Shown here one piece after another: positions 27,478 to 36,689 of a DNA stretch of 64,000 nt. How positions within the stretch are numbered: the stretch's first letter is position 1; each line of letters opens with the position of its first letter. The DNA comes from an uncultured Francisella sp. (GTDB lineage Bacteria > Pseudomonadota > Gammaproteobacteria > Burkholderiales > Neisseriaceae). Position numbers and translations under genes: made by a program. A model generated the notes under the pieces. The model worked only from the letters and a program-made list of their open reading frames with translations, was not told where the DNA came from and ran no database searches. The DNA is taken from NCBI GenBank assembly GCA_943914555.1, contig CALUCM010000005.1:3988-67987 (forward strand), read 5' to 3'.

Positions 27478-30400
27478 ATGTTCAAAACCCATTTAAAAAG
27501 ACTATCTCAAACTTTATTATTAATTTCGTCCTTCTGTATGGGCGCCTGGTTAAAAGCGGATACCCCGATAACAGACTCAACAACTCCCCCTGCGAATGCA
27601 CAGCCTTCTCTTAAAAAAGACAAAATAACAGGTGGTGGTGACTCTAATCATTTTGCACCAGTTCCTTTTGAATACGCATCTTTAACGCGGCCAAGTGTTA
27701 AACCGAATTTAATTTTCTTGATTGATAATTCCTCATTTTCTCTCCCCATCCAACCACAAACAATCGTTGGCAATATCGTACAAGACCCTCAAGTCATTAA
27801 GCGAGCACGAGTTGGTATTGCCTATGTATATGCCGACACTCATCCCTTTTTTACTTGGTATATAAACCCCAAGTTTTGGAGCTGTGTGATCGCTAATATC
27901 GGTGGTGATGGCGGAGCAGGCATCCCCGCTTGTCTTCCTTTGCTGGCAGATCAAACTCAGGATATTTTGATCAACTCACATAAAGGCACATTAGAAGTCA
28001 AGCTAAATGACCTATTTGCCAACTTAGTTGAAGTAGAGGCTTCTTTAGCAGGGAGCGCCTTAAATAATAGTCTTTTACCCAGTGGTCTTCCTGTTGTGAC
28101 CCGTCGTTACTATGAAATTACCCGTGAAATTCGTGGCTTACCGCCGCAACACTCTTTTTTAGATCGCCCCCAAGATGCCAATGCCTCCGATACAGCAGGC
28201 GGAGCATTAGCACCTATTTTAAATGGATTAAATAATCCAGTAGTTGAAGCGCTCATAAATCTAGTACCCGTAATAGGCCCCCTCTTGAAAGGGCTGATAG
28301 CTATTGGCAAGGACATCATGCATCTTGTTGGCAAGGTACCAACTTATGAGCCTTTATTTCAAGACGCCATGCTTTATCGCTGTCAACCAAATATTGTTGT
28401 GGTTTTATCGCCTAGCGTGGTGGGTAATGCAGCCATCGCTCCAAAAACTTCCAAAGCCTTAGCAGATTTAGTACAACAGCTTTCAAAAAATTTACCGGTA
28501 GATCCAGTCACTGGTCAAACAATAGATCTCTCGCATTACATACCCAAACCCGATCTCAATCCCTTGACCATACCAGAAGATGATACACTAGTGCGTAGCT
28601 ATATTTATCGAAAAGGAAATAAAACACTCACCTTTGATGCATGGAATACTCAAACTGAACAATATGGCACTAATGGTTTAGCCTTTTTGAGCACTTTGTT
28701 TAATCAAACCGACTTAAAAACTAATGGTATTGATGGCGATGGGCAAAGCTGGGATAGTGCTGATTTTCCTTTGCAAAACATTACAACAATCACTGTGAAT
28801 ACTACTGCAGTTCCTCTTGTACATCCGCTTGGCTTACCTGTTTGGTTGCTGCTGGTTGGCTTTCCTCCTTTACCAACTGTTAATGACCCATATCTAAGTG
28901 TGGCAGCCTCTCCTTTATGGATCGCTGGTATTCCCATTGCCTACTTCAGAGGTATGGACGGCAATAACACCATTAAGCAAGCAGTAATAAACAAAATTAT
29001 GGCAGTGAACACCCAAGGTTTCTCTCCTGCTAGTTCAACTGTTTTATATAAAATAGATCCATTTAACGGTATTTCTGCCTATCTTAATACTGGTAAATGG
29101 TCCAGCAGTTTGCGTCTTTATCCTTTAAAGAAAAAACATGAAGAAGAATATGACTATACTGCTGAATCAAGTGACTGGGTAACTCCTAACTTTGGCTTAC
29201 AAAAAGTGATTGTTTCTGACGGTCTCAAAGCGCCTTATTTTCTCAAAGCAGATACAGCCTTAAATACCTGGATCATGCGTCCACGCGATATTTCGGACAA
29301 ACAAATTAATGAAAAATTCCACAGCAATTTGCGTGATCGCTGCACTGGTGAGGCTACTGGAAATTGTGCTGACAGAATGATGGGGGACATCATTAACACC
29401 CCCATTTACGCTATTGACATTGATGAACATCGCAATCGCTATAATAATCCCTATCCCCAATTTTTAGTCACTGCTGCTAATGATGGGATGGTACATATTT
29501 TTAAACATACTATGAACAGCACTAATCCGTATACCTTAGCTCTTGATTTTATTCCAGGAGCCGCTAAAAGAAACGGCAATGCAACTGTATGGGATTCTCT
29601 ACCTGCTCGTGCCGATGCAACGTATGGAACACACAAATTAAATCCACATCAATATTTGATCAATGGTGGCTTAAGCTATATGGGCAGCACATTTAAAGTA
29701 TGTAACGGAACTAGTTTATGCATACCTTCTCGCTCACAATTATTTGCTGTTGGTTCTTATGGGCAAGGAGCTCGTGGTTTATACGCCTTTAATATTGGGG
29801 GTAAAAAATTTGGCTCTAATGAACCGATTGCTGTTTCGAGAGACTCGTCAGACGCTTGGTTAAAAGAAGTGCCCTTATGGGAGAGTGGAAGTGATAAATA
29901 TGGCATTAGTACGCAAGAAAATGGTGATGAAACAAAAAAGGCGCATCATAGTTTAGGTTTCATTATGGGTACGCCAATTCTAGCCAAAGTATCCATCAAT
30001 CGAGAAAAAAATAATGAATTAGATCAAATGAAACCAAAAAATGGTGGAGACACACGCTATGCTGTCTTTACAAACGATGGCTATTTTTCAGAAGATAAAG
30101 AACCAACATTATATGTATTTGATGTGTTAGGAATCAGTACGCATGCAACAACTACAAGCAGTGGTGCGCAGCAATTCTCTTTCCAACAAGATGATAAAAA
30201 TAAAGGCAAATTGATTGCTAAAATCTCTGTACAGAGTGATTGTCATTGTAAAGAAATTACTAATCGCCAAAGTCTCTCCCCGCCTGCAGTGGTCGACGTT
30301 GATGGTGATGAAATAGCTGATATTGTGTATGCTGGAGACTATCGAGGTAATCTGTATCGATTTGATTTGCGTCAAGCAGATCCTAGTCAATGGAAAGCCA

Positions 30401-31281
30401 CTAAAATCTTTGCTGCAGGACAATTGGATCGACAAGGCCGTCCGAGTCAACCCATCACCACCGCACCTGTGGTATATCGACTCAATGAAACAGGTTCTCA
30501 ATACGTTGTCATGTTCGGTACAGGTAGCGATCTTTTCCAAGATGATCTAACTGCTGGAAATTACCGTCTTAACACCAGTCAACAAACTTTATATGGTATT
30601 TATGACGACCTTGATAAAGATGGTGAGCAATTAACTCCTGTAACTAGAGCAGATTTATTGAAACAATCCATGACTGTCCGCTCAGGAAATTTCAAAGGGG
30701 AAACACGTCAAGTATTGATGATGAGTGATCAGCACATGACTCCTAGCTACAAGGGTTGGTACATTGACCTAACCAATGCTCCTGGAGAACGCATCGTAAA
30801 AGAAGGTAAAGTAACTGGTCATTCAGCCTTCTTTACCACTCGTGTTTATAGTGGAAGACTTGGTCCAGGGATTATTTATGCGCAAGCTTGTAGTAATCCT
30901 GTGACAGCTGGTAGCTATGGTTATTTACTTGGTATTAACCCCCGCACCGGAGGACGTTTAAAACGCAGTATGGTCAACTTAAATAAGATGATCGAGCAAT
31001 ACGATAAAAGCAAGAGTAATAACTTTATCTCAGGCTTTAAGTTAAACGGTGTGCCCTCACAATTAAGTTATAGCATTGTTGGGCAAGCAAGTGTAACCAA
31101 TCGCTCAGGTCAGTTCAAAAGTGGTTGGGAAAATCTCGATTTTAAAACTTATATCAAAAACAAACATTATGATGAAGGTCACCTTTTTCTGACAAGTAAC
31201 AAAAACGAGTACTATGTCATTTCTGCTATGCAGCCCAACTATATCCGCGTTAAAAAACTTAATTCCCGCATTATCTTCTAG
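27478..31281 (+). CDS. pilY1: PilY1/PilC-type pilus tip adhesin and assembly factor
   Basis: The 1267-residue exported protein has a signal peptide (cleavage likely after WLKA). The C-terminal half is the PilY1/Neisseria PilC beta-propeller (YPQFLVTAANDGMVHIFK; PAVVDVDGDEIADIVYAGDY). The calcium-binding loop Asp940-x-Asp942-x-Asp944-...-Asp948 is intact. The N-terminal part begins with NLIFLIDNSSFS, which looks like a degenerate von Willebrand A metal site (DxSxS is not complete). It would work at the pilus tip with the pilBCD products. No poly-G phase-variation tract is present in the signal-peptide region. The stop overlaps the convergent lnt stop by four bases. Confidence 0.92.
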   Translation: MFKTHLKRLSQTLLLISSFCMGAWLKADTPITDSTTPPANAQPSLKKDKITGGGDSNHFAPVPFEYASLTRPSVKPNLIFLIDNSSFSLPIQPQTIVGNIVQDPQVIKRARVGIAYVYADTHPFFTWYINPKFWSCVIANIGGDGGAGIPACLPLLADQTQDILINSHKGTLEVKLNDLFANLVEVEASLAGSALNNSLLPSGLPVVTRRYYEITREIRGLPPQHSFLDRPQDANASDTAGGALAPILNGLNNPVVEALINLVPVIGPLLKGLIAIGKDIMHLVGKVPTYEPLFQDAMLYRCQPNIVVVLSPSVVGNAAIAPKTSKALADLVQQLSKNLPVDPVTGQTIDLSHYIPKPDLNPLTIPEDDTLVRSYIYRKGNKTLTFDAWNTQTEQYGTNGLAFLSTLFNQTDLKTNGIDGDGQSWDSADFPLQNITTITVNTTAVPLVHPLGLPVWLLLVGFPPLPTVNDPYLSVAASPLWIAGIPIAYFRGMDGNNTIKQAVINKIMAVNTQGFSPASSTVLYKIDPFNGISAYLNTGKWSSSLRLYPLKKKHEEEYDYTAESSDWVTPNFGLQKVIVSDGLKAPYFLKADTALNTWIMRPRDISDKQINEKFHSNLRDRCTGEATGNCADRMMGDIINTPIYAIDIDEHRNRYNNPYPQFLVTAANDGMVHIFKHTMNSTNPYTLALDFIPGAAKRNGNATVWDSLPARADATYGTHKLNPHQYLINGGLSYMGSTFKVCNGTSLCIPSRSQLFAVGSYGQGARGLYAFNIGGKKFGSNEPIAVSRDSSDAWLKEVPLWESGSDKYGISTQENGDETKKAHHSLGFIMGTPILAKVSINREKNNELDQMKPKNGGDTRYAVFTNDGYFSEDKEPTLYVFDVLGISTHATTTSSGAQQFSFQQDDKNKGKLIAKISVQSDCHCKEITNRQSLSPPAVVDVDGDEIADIVYAGDYRGNLYRFDLRQADPSQWKATKIFAAGQLDRQGRPSQPITTAPVVYRLNETGSQYVVMFGTGSDLFQDDLTAGNYRLNTSQQTLYGIYDDLDKDGEQLTPVTRADLLKQSMTVRSGNFKGETRQVLMMSDQHMTPSYKGWYIDLTNAPGERIVKEGKVTGHSAFFTTRVYSGRLGPGIIYAQACSNPVTAGSYGYLLGINPRTGGRLKRSMVNLNKMIEQYDKSKSNNFISGFKLNGVPSQLSYSIVGQASVTNRSGQFKSGWENLDFKTYIKNKHYDEGHLFLTSNKNEYYVISAMQPNYIRVKKLNSRIIF

Positions 31282-32837
31282 GAATTTAAGAGCAACTTTC
31301 TACGACGATAATAGAGATGGTCATAAATTAACAGGAAAAAGAGCAGCAAGATCATTATCATAATCATGGGGCGAGAACCGCCTAAACGCATATACCATGT
31401 TGCCCCGGTATAAGCCTTGATCATACCTTGCAAAAAACCCTGGCGATCTCGCGGTAAATAAGCAAGGATTGTCCCTTTATTATCAATAATCGCTGAATAA
31501 CCTGTATTGGTAGCTCTGACAACATAACGACCTAACTCAATGGCACGCGCTTGAGCTTGTTGCAACTGTAGATCCATAGCGTAAGAACTGCCATACCAGC
31601 CCATGTTGGTGGCATTTGCTATTACAGTAGAAGAGATAGCCATATCAACTAATTCATCACCAAAGCTTTCTTCATAACAAATATTAAAAGCTATCTTTTG
31701 CTTACCAAGGGAAAGTACCATTTGCTGATAAGGGCCTGCTGTCAATTCACCCAAAGAAATATGTAACCAACGAAAAATAGGTTTAGATAACCAAGGCCAA
31801 GCCTTATACTCCCCAAAAGGAACAAGGTGTCGTTTTGCATAAAAAGGAAATTGGAACCCACTTCTATGAGGGTCAATAATAATAACGGCATTGTATGGCA
31901 TCCAAAGTGAATGACTTTGCTTCAACACGCCTAAGGCAATGACTGTATGTTGGACACGTGCTTGCTGTACCAAATTTTTTTTAGCTGCGTCTTCTAAATC
32001 TTCCCATACAACAGGCAAAGCTGTTTCAGGAAAAAAAACGATCTCTAAATTCGGGTGAGCTGTCAGTAGCTTAGTAAAACGCCCCATTAACTGATTGACA
32101 TTGAGTTGACGATCGTGTTTGACCGCTGAGGAATCATTAAGCTGTGCTATCCCTATCAAACTCTCTTGACCATTAAAATGAGTAAAATCAACACCCTTAA
32201 GAAATACACCAAATAATATGATGAATGCCATCGCACCAAGCCCCATGAACCTAAGCTTTTTACTCAACGCAGTCTGGATAACTAGCCACAATAAAGCAGC
32301 AATAAAAACAACAAAGTAGGTAACGAGTAAAATGCCTCCTATACTAGCATAAGCAATTAGGGGAGAAGCGCTAGCTTGGGAGTATCCTAAAGTTCCCCAA
32401 CCAAACCCACTGGCAAAACGCTCTCGAACAAACTCTCCCACTGTCCAAGTTAAAGGCAGAACCAATAACCACCGCCATACGTTATCAAAAGAAAATAGAC
32501 GCATTGCCAATACCGCAAGACAGGGATAAACAGCAAGATAAACCGGTAATAGTAAAGTTAACAACAAAGATATAGGAATTGGTACACCACCAAATTCGTG
32601 AATTGCAGTATTAACCCAATAACACTGCGTTAGAAAAAAACCCATACCCCAAAAATAGGCCAAGCGACCTGCATATCGAGGTTGATAATCAATGAGAAAA
32701 AATAAAAGTACCAGAGAAATTGGAGCCAACCAATAATAACGATAAGGGGCAAAACTAAGAATAGTCAATGCTCCTACTAGGAAACTAGAAAAACTCAATA
32801 AGAGAGATAAAAAGTTAATTCTGCTGCGTGGAATCAT
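31278..32837 (-). CDS. lnt: apolipoprotein N-acyltransferase
   Basis: Lnt adds the third acyl chain to lipoproteins in the inner membrane. The 519-residue protein has about six to eight membrane helices and a nitrilase domain with the triad Glu271 (FFPETALP), Lys335 (YAKRHLVPFGEY) and Cys387 (FNICYEESFGD), exactly as in E. coli numbering. It overlaps corC by 23 bases, in the order ybeY-corC-lnt. Confidence 0.97.
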   Translation of the reverse strand: MIPRSRINFLSLLLSFSSFLVGALTILSFAPYRYYWLAPISLVLLFFLIDYQPRYAGRLAYFWGMGFFLTQCYWVNTAIHEFGGVPIPISLLLTLLLPVYLAVYPCLAVLAMRLFSFDNVWRWLLVLPLTWTVGEFVRERFASGFGWGTLGYSQASASPLIAYASIGGILLVTYFVVFIAALLWLVIQTALSKKLRFMGLGAMAFIILFGVFLKGVDFTHFNGQESLIGIAQLNDSSAVKHDRQLNVNQLMGRFTKLLTAHPNLEIVFFPETALPVVWEDLEDAAKKNLVQQARVQHTVIALGVLKQSHSLWMPYNAVIIIDPHRSGFQFPFYAKRHLVPFGEYKAWPWLSKPIFRWLHISLGELTAGPYQQMVLSLGKQKIAFNICYEESFGDELVDMAISSTVIANATNMGWYGSSYAMDLQLQQAQARAIELGRYVVRATNTGYSAIIDNKGTILAYLPRDRQGFLQGMIKAYTGATWYMRLGGSRPMIMIMILLLFFLLIYDHLYYRRRKLLLNS

Positions 32838-33672
32838 TGATTCGAGTCACTTTTAGTAGCAAAATTCGCCGTTTTTCCATGCGGGCAACTTGAAAACGAA
32901 AACCATCTTTATCTATCCATTCACCCCGTAAGGGCATATGCCCAAATAAACTTAAAACAAGTCCACCAATAGTGTCAACTTCTTCCTCGGCAAGATGACT
33001 ACCAAAGTATTCATTAAATGCTTCAATTTCAGTTGTGGCAAGCACTTGATAGCTATTAGCGGATAAAGGAACAATAGTATCCTTAGCTTCTGGGTCAAAT
33101 TCATCACTGATCTGCCCAAAAATCTGCTCAATCACATCTTCTAATGTTACCAGACCTGAAACACCACCATACTCATCTACTACAATTGCCAAATGACTGC
33201 GTTGCTCTCTAAATTTACTGAGTAAGGCAGAAAGATGCTTGCTTTCTGGAACGTACATCGCCTCACGCAATAAATCGCGTATATTGAATTGTTCGTGTTG
33301 AAAAAAGAAATGTAAAAGATCCTTGATATGCAAGATACCAACAATTTCATCTTTCTCATGATTCTCCACTACAGGAAACCGCGAATGAGACGTGCGTAAA
33401 GCAAACTCGATGATCTTTTCAATAGAATCTGTTAAATGAATCACCTTCATGTGACTATAAGTGACCATCGCATCTCTAACCTCTAAAGTGGAAAAATCCA
33501 AGGTTTTATTAATTAATTCAAAAGTATCTTGCGCAATAACTTGATTGCCTTTGGCTTTCTCTAAAAGAGAATTCAACTCTTCTCTTGTGGTAGGTCCGCG
33601 CCTGGTTAATACAGACCACAGCTGATGCCATATACTGGGTCTCGACGATCCTTCTTCCATTATTTCATTCAC
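32815..33672 (-). CDS. corC: CorC/HlyC-family CBS-domain protein (YbeX)
   Basis: The 285-residue protein has two CBS domains (about residues 65-185, with VRDAMVTYSHMKVI and IVVDEYGGVSGLVTLEDVIEQIFG) followed by the CorC-associated domain ending with GFRFQVARMEKRRILLLKV. It is implicated in Mg/Co efflux and ribosome maturation with YbeY. It follows ybeY by six bases and overlaps lnt. Confidence 0.94.
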   Translation of the reverse strand: MNEIMEEGSSRPSIWHQLWSVLTRRGPTTREELNSLLEKAKGNQVIAQDTFELINKTLDFSTLEVRDAMVTYSHMKVIHLTDSIEKIIEFALRTSHSRFPVVENHEKDEIVGILHIKDLLHFFFQHEQFNIRDLLREAMYVPESKHLSALLSKFREQRSHLAIVVDEYGGVSGLVTLEDVIEQIFGQISDEFDPEAKDTIVPLSANSYQVLATTEIEAFNEYFGSHLAEEEVDTIGGLVLSLFGHMPLRGEWIDKDGFRFQVARMEKRRILLLKVTRINDSTQQN

Positions 33673-33678
33673 TTTCTT

Positions 33679-34170
33679 CTATGATAGATAAGGATTAGTA
33701 TAGCCCATCCCAGCTAAAATCGTTACTTCTTCTTGCTCCATAGCAATGGCTTGCTCTTCTATTAAATGATCCTTACCCATTAAATGTAGTACACCATGTA
33801 TGGTTAAATGTGCATAATGTGCTTGCGTGGTTTTTTTTTGCTCTTGCACTTCTTTGTGCACAATCGGTACACAAATAATTAAATCGCCTGTTAATATTGT
33901 ACCCTGACAATTTTCTAAGGGGAAACTCAATACATTTGTTGCATGATCCTGATGTCGATAACGAAGATTGTACTGGCACGCTTCTTGTTCATCACAAAGC
34001 AATAGCCCAATATAAGCATATTGATAATCACGCTGCATGGTTTCAAAAATCCAACGCACGAACTGACGTTCATCTGGAACCTTCAAGCGAGTATGGACCT
34101 CCATACACAAAGAAAGGCGACGCGCCCTTTTGCCATAATAGCTTAGGTGATGGTGTTTTCTTTTTAACAT
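33679..34170 (-). CDS. ybeY: endoribonuclease YbeY
   Basis: YbeY is a zinc ribonuclease for 16S rRNA 3'-end maturation and ribosome quality control. The zinc motif HGVLHLMGKDH is intact, preceded by ATNVLSFPL. The 163 residues include a long N-terminus similar to Neisseria homologues, supporting the start at 34170 despite a poor ribosome site. In many proteobacteria ybeZ (PhoH-like) lies directly upstream; here there is a gap and then the Fic island. Confidence 0.94.
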   Translation of the reverse strand: MLKRKHHHLSYYGKRARRLSLCMEVHTRLKVPDERQFVRWIFETMQRDYQYAYIGLLLCDEQEACQYNLRYRHQDHATNVLSFPLENCQGTILTGDLIICVPIVHKEVQEQKKTTQAHYAHLTIHGVLHLMGKDHLIEEQAIAMEQEEVTILAGMGYTNPYLS

Positions 34171-34729
34171 ATTTTATTTATTACAAAATATAAAAGTTAC
34201 TTCTGCATAATACCCTATTAGATGTTTTATGCTCAAACCTTTTACTAGCTCAATTATTTAATCTCTGCATCACTATAAATCTTTATCTATTGAGTTTTTA
34301 TAGTCTTTTCTCTACGGATATAGTATCTGGTAAATTATTGATGCTCTCTTAGCACCTTTCTGCTAAAGAGTATGGCAAACGTGTGATTAATATAGTTGAT
34401 AATACACCGCTGCAACATTTTAGAGGTGCCATCCATCGGGATGTTAATGAAAAAACAACAGCGTGTATTAATTGTTATCGCAAGAGATAAGACAATTACC
34501 TTGCAATTAAAGAAGCTATATTTATGAAGGGAACTTACCTGTTATTGCTAATAAAGCATTCTATTTTTCAGTGCCATTCTTTAGCTAGTAAGTGAAAGAT
34601 GGTATCGCCATCTTTAGCATGTGTTTAAAAAACCTGATAAAAAAGTTTTTGACAAAACATTTCAAAGTGGCTAAACAAAGACCCGCTAAAATACAGTGTC
34701 TAAAAATAACCTAAACAAAAAGGTAAAAA
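34171..34729. other. 559-base gap at left edge of accessory island
   Basis: No intact gene is seen. A 45-codon protein-like frame without a start runs at 34353-34490 (it includes TPLQHFRGAIHRDVNEKT), possibly a gene remnant. A perfect 8-base-pair hairpin (AAAGATGG/CCATCTTT) lies at 34595-34615. The Fic promoter candidate is at the right end. Confidence 0.4.
34649..34677 (+). promoter_or_regulatory. candidate promoter for the fic pseudogene
   Basis: A consensus TTGACA is followed after 17 bases by TAAACA, 53 bases before the fic ATG, which has AAGGT upstream as a ribosome site. The -35 is strong and the -10 weak. Confidence 0.45.
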
Positions 34730-35775
34730 ATGACTATTGATTTGAATAAAGAAATAAACTCATACCAAAAATTGGAAAGTTTACATCCATATATAAAAAA
34801 TGAACTTAGAATTTTTTATAATTTTCACAGTAGCAAGATAGCAGGCAATTCATTAACACTATCTGAGACCAAAGCAGTGCTAGAAGATAGGATGGGGGCC
34901 TCTAAGCCTATTGAAGATATTAAATCCATGCAAAACCATAATAAAGCAGTAAACTACGTCACTCATACACTTGTGGTAAATAATGAAATGATATCTTTAC
35001 GCAACATAAAAGAAATACAGTCTTTAATTGAGCCAAGCAAAGCTGGTTTTAGGAAAGTTAATGTAGAGATATCTGGGACGGTTACGAAGGTTAGTGAAGT
35101 CTATGAGATAGATACATCTTTAGAAAAAATTATTGATGAGTTTTATCATAGTCAAGATGATTTTATTAGCAGAGTGGCTACTTTTCACGCTAAATTTGAA
35201 ACAATCCATCCTTTTTTGGATGGTAACGGCCGAACTGGACGTTTATTAATGAATCTTGAATTAATGAAAAAAGGCTTCCCCTTAACGGCCATTCTTCATC
35301 AAGACCGGGGGTCAATATTATCATGCACTAGAATTGGCATATAAAAAAGACTACTCTTTACTCGCTGAAGTAATTCAATCTAGTATTACTCAAACTATTG
35401 AACATGCAAAAGGCCAGCGTCTCTTTCGCGAAGAGGAAGAGCTTCCTTCCTCCATAAAAACATGTACTGTTCCTCTTAATAACTGTAGTAACGAGGAGAG
35501 CATTATCTCAGAATCACACAAGATTGTATTATTGTCTAATGCCCAGAAGGCGGATAAGATATCGATCAAAGGAGAAAAAAAATCAGGTTGATTTTCTTTA
35601 TCGTGAACTATCTAAGAGTGGGTTTACTGCACAAATAGAGTATACGCCAATTGGTCCAACAAAAATTACTTTCACTTCTAAGAACGAACGTAAGAGCAAG
35701 CTTATTAAAGGCATTAAAGCCGAAATTCTTATTGTGGACTACGAGTCAGAGCCAGTAGACGAGGAGCTCCCGTAA
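34730..35775 (+). pseudogene. Fic-domain protein (AMP-transferase type), broken by two frameshifts
   Basis: The first 204-residue frame has the Fic active site HPFLDGNGRTGR at residues 160-171, the form used by AMP-transferases. It runs out of frame at a G5 tract (35307-35311). With one G removed the protein continues RGQYYHALELAYKKDYSLL, typical of Fic proteins, up to an A8 tract (35575-35582). Removing one A there gives a final 64-residue part ending EELP at 35775. The repaired product would be about 347 residues, a normal length. The N-terminal inhibitory motif reads SSKIAGNSL: Ala38 replaces the expected glutamate. It may be a pseudogene, a phase-variable gene, or two sequencing errors. 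Confidence 0.8.
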
Positions 35776-35794
35776 GCCCGTATTAAAAATATAA

Positions 35795-35822
35795 CACCCT
35801 TTCTATTAAAATAGAAAGGGTG
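35795..35822 (+). terminator. terminator-like hairpin after the fic pseudogene
   Basis: CACCCTTTCTATT and AATAGAAAGGGTG form a 13-base-pair inverted repeat with a two-base centre, 19 bases past the last Fic frame. The following tail (CTCTTATCTTT) is T-rich but interrupted. The rest of the gap to 35983 shows nothing else. Confidence 0.6.
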
Positions 35823-35983
35823 CTCTTATCTTTCTAAAGCCCTGATCTTTAGATTTTGCCTTATCTGTTCTTCAATAGCTTATTTTGCGTTAGTAACATC
35901 GCGCTGATTGTTCCCTATTCTTTAATAGATAACTTACGAGTCTTCTCGTGCTCAATTACTTTACTTGGTTGAGCTTACTATGC

Positions 35984-36415
35984 TCATGTTTTCTTCATTA
36001 ATTTATAATATTCTAATAGATTCTTGTGAGTAGCTTGTTTTGCAGCAATCAGTACTATTATTTTTTCAAGTTCATTATCATGACAAAGTAAATCAAATAC
36101 AGCAAATTCTGGTTCTAAAATACGCAATAAAGCTAAAGCTGTCCTTTTATTACCATCTAAAAAGGGATGCCCAACTATTATTGCTTCAACAAGATAACAG
36201 CTAAATTCCAGATGACTTTTGAGTGAATTGCCATAATACCTGTGCGCAAATGCCCTGCTAATAATAGACTCAAGAGAAATATCAGCTGATTCTCCTATGA
36301 GTTTACTATTGTCTTTAATAAGAATTTGCTCATGTAACCTTCTCACAACACTAACGAGTGAAAAAACAGCACTCTCGCCATCAACGTATTTGTAGATATA
36401 TAAAATCAGACTCAA
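35984..36415 (-). CDS. Doc-type Fic/DOC family toxin
   Basis: The 143-residue protein carries HPFLDGNKRTAL at residues 83-94. The lysine in place of the second glycine of the Fic motif marks the Doc subgroup, whose studied member (phage P1 Doc) phosphorylates EF-Tu. The preceding helices, including VRRLHEQIL, fit the fold. The start is a TTG at 36415; an in-frame stop lies two codons upstream, so no longer start exists. It begins seven bases after the stop of the 53-residue ORF, implying an antitoxin-toxin operon. It appears intact. Confidence 0.82.
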   Translation of the reverse strand: MSLILYIYKYVDGESAVFSLVSVVRRLHEQILIKDNSKLIGESADISLESIISRAFAHRYYGNSLKSHLEFSCYLVEAIIVGHPFLDGNKRTALALLRILEPEFAVFDLLCHDNELEKIIVLIAAKQATHKNLLEYYKLMKKT

Positions 36416-36422
36416 TTTTTAT

Positions 36423-36584
36423 CTATTTGTCTTTTAAGTAATCTAAGGACGGTCTCAGCAATTCATAGTTTTCATCAAACCATTCATCAACAAATTTTTC
36501 AATGCCTTCTTTTAATTTTGATTTTTCTATATGGAAAAAATCATCTTCAGACGGGTCAAAGTTCACATTAAAATTACTACTCAT
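36423..36584 (-). CDS. 53-residue candidate antitoxin of the Doc toxin
   Basis: This short ORF starts with ATG at 36584 behind a very strong ribosome site (AAGGAGGGGAG) and ends seven bases before the Doc start. The protein is acidic (13 Glu/Asp in the first 40 residues or so) and has no clear DNA-binding N-terminus of the Phd type. Residues 22-27 read SKLKEG, which fits the (S/T)xxxE(G/N) motif by which class I Fic antitoxins block the Fic ATP site. I do not recognise the family. Its position, spacing and strong translation signal support an antitoxin role; direct evidence is lacking. Confidence 0.65.
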   Translation of the reverse strand: MSSNFNVNFDPSEDDFFHIEKSKLKEGIEKFVDEWFDENYELLRPSLDYLKDK

Positions 36585-36616
36585 ATCTCCCCTCCTTATC
36601 CTTTTTCATTACATTT

Positions 36617-36671
36617 CCTTTACTTAAATAAAGGACTTACGCGATTATAACATTTATAACTAAAGATACAA
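36617..36671 (-). promoter_or_regulatory. promoter and palindromic operator candidate of the antitoxin-Doc pair
   Basis: On the minus strand TTGTAT (36666-36671) and a perfect TATAAT (36644-36649) are 16 bases apart. Just downstream, CCTTTA-6-TAAAGG forms a perfect inverted repeat (36617-36634) that would span roughly +3 to +20. That is a usual place for an autoregulatory toxin-antitoxin operator. The antitoxin ATG follows 33 bases later. Confidence 0.55.
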
Positions 36672-36689
36672 TCTACTTCCCTAAAATCT

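Noticed and set aside
27478..27560. Phase-variable homopolymer in the pilY1 signal peptide, as in Neisseria pilC
   Set aside because: The region has no poly-G and no homopolymer longer than five bases.
30127..30540. 137-codon ORF antisense to pilY1
   Set aside because: It lies fully inside pilY1 on the other strand with no ribosome site; composition reflects the pilY1 codons.
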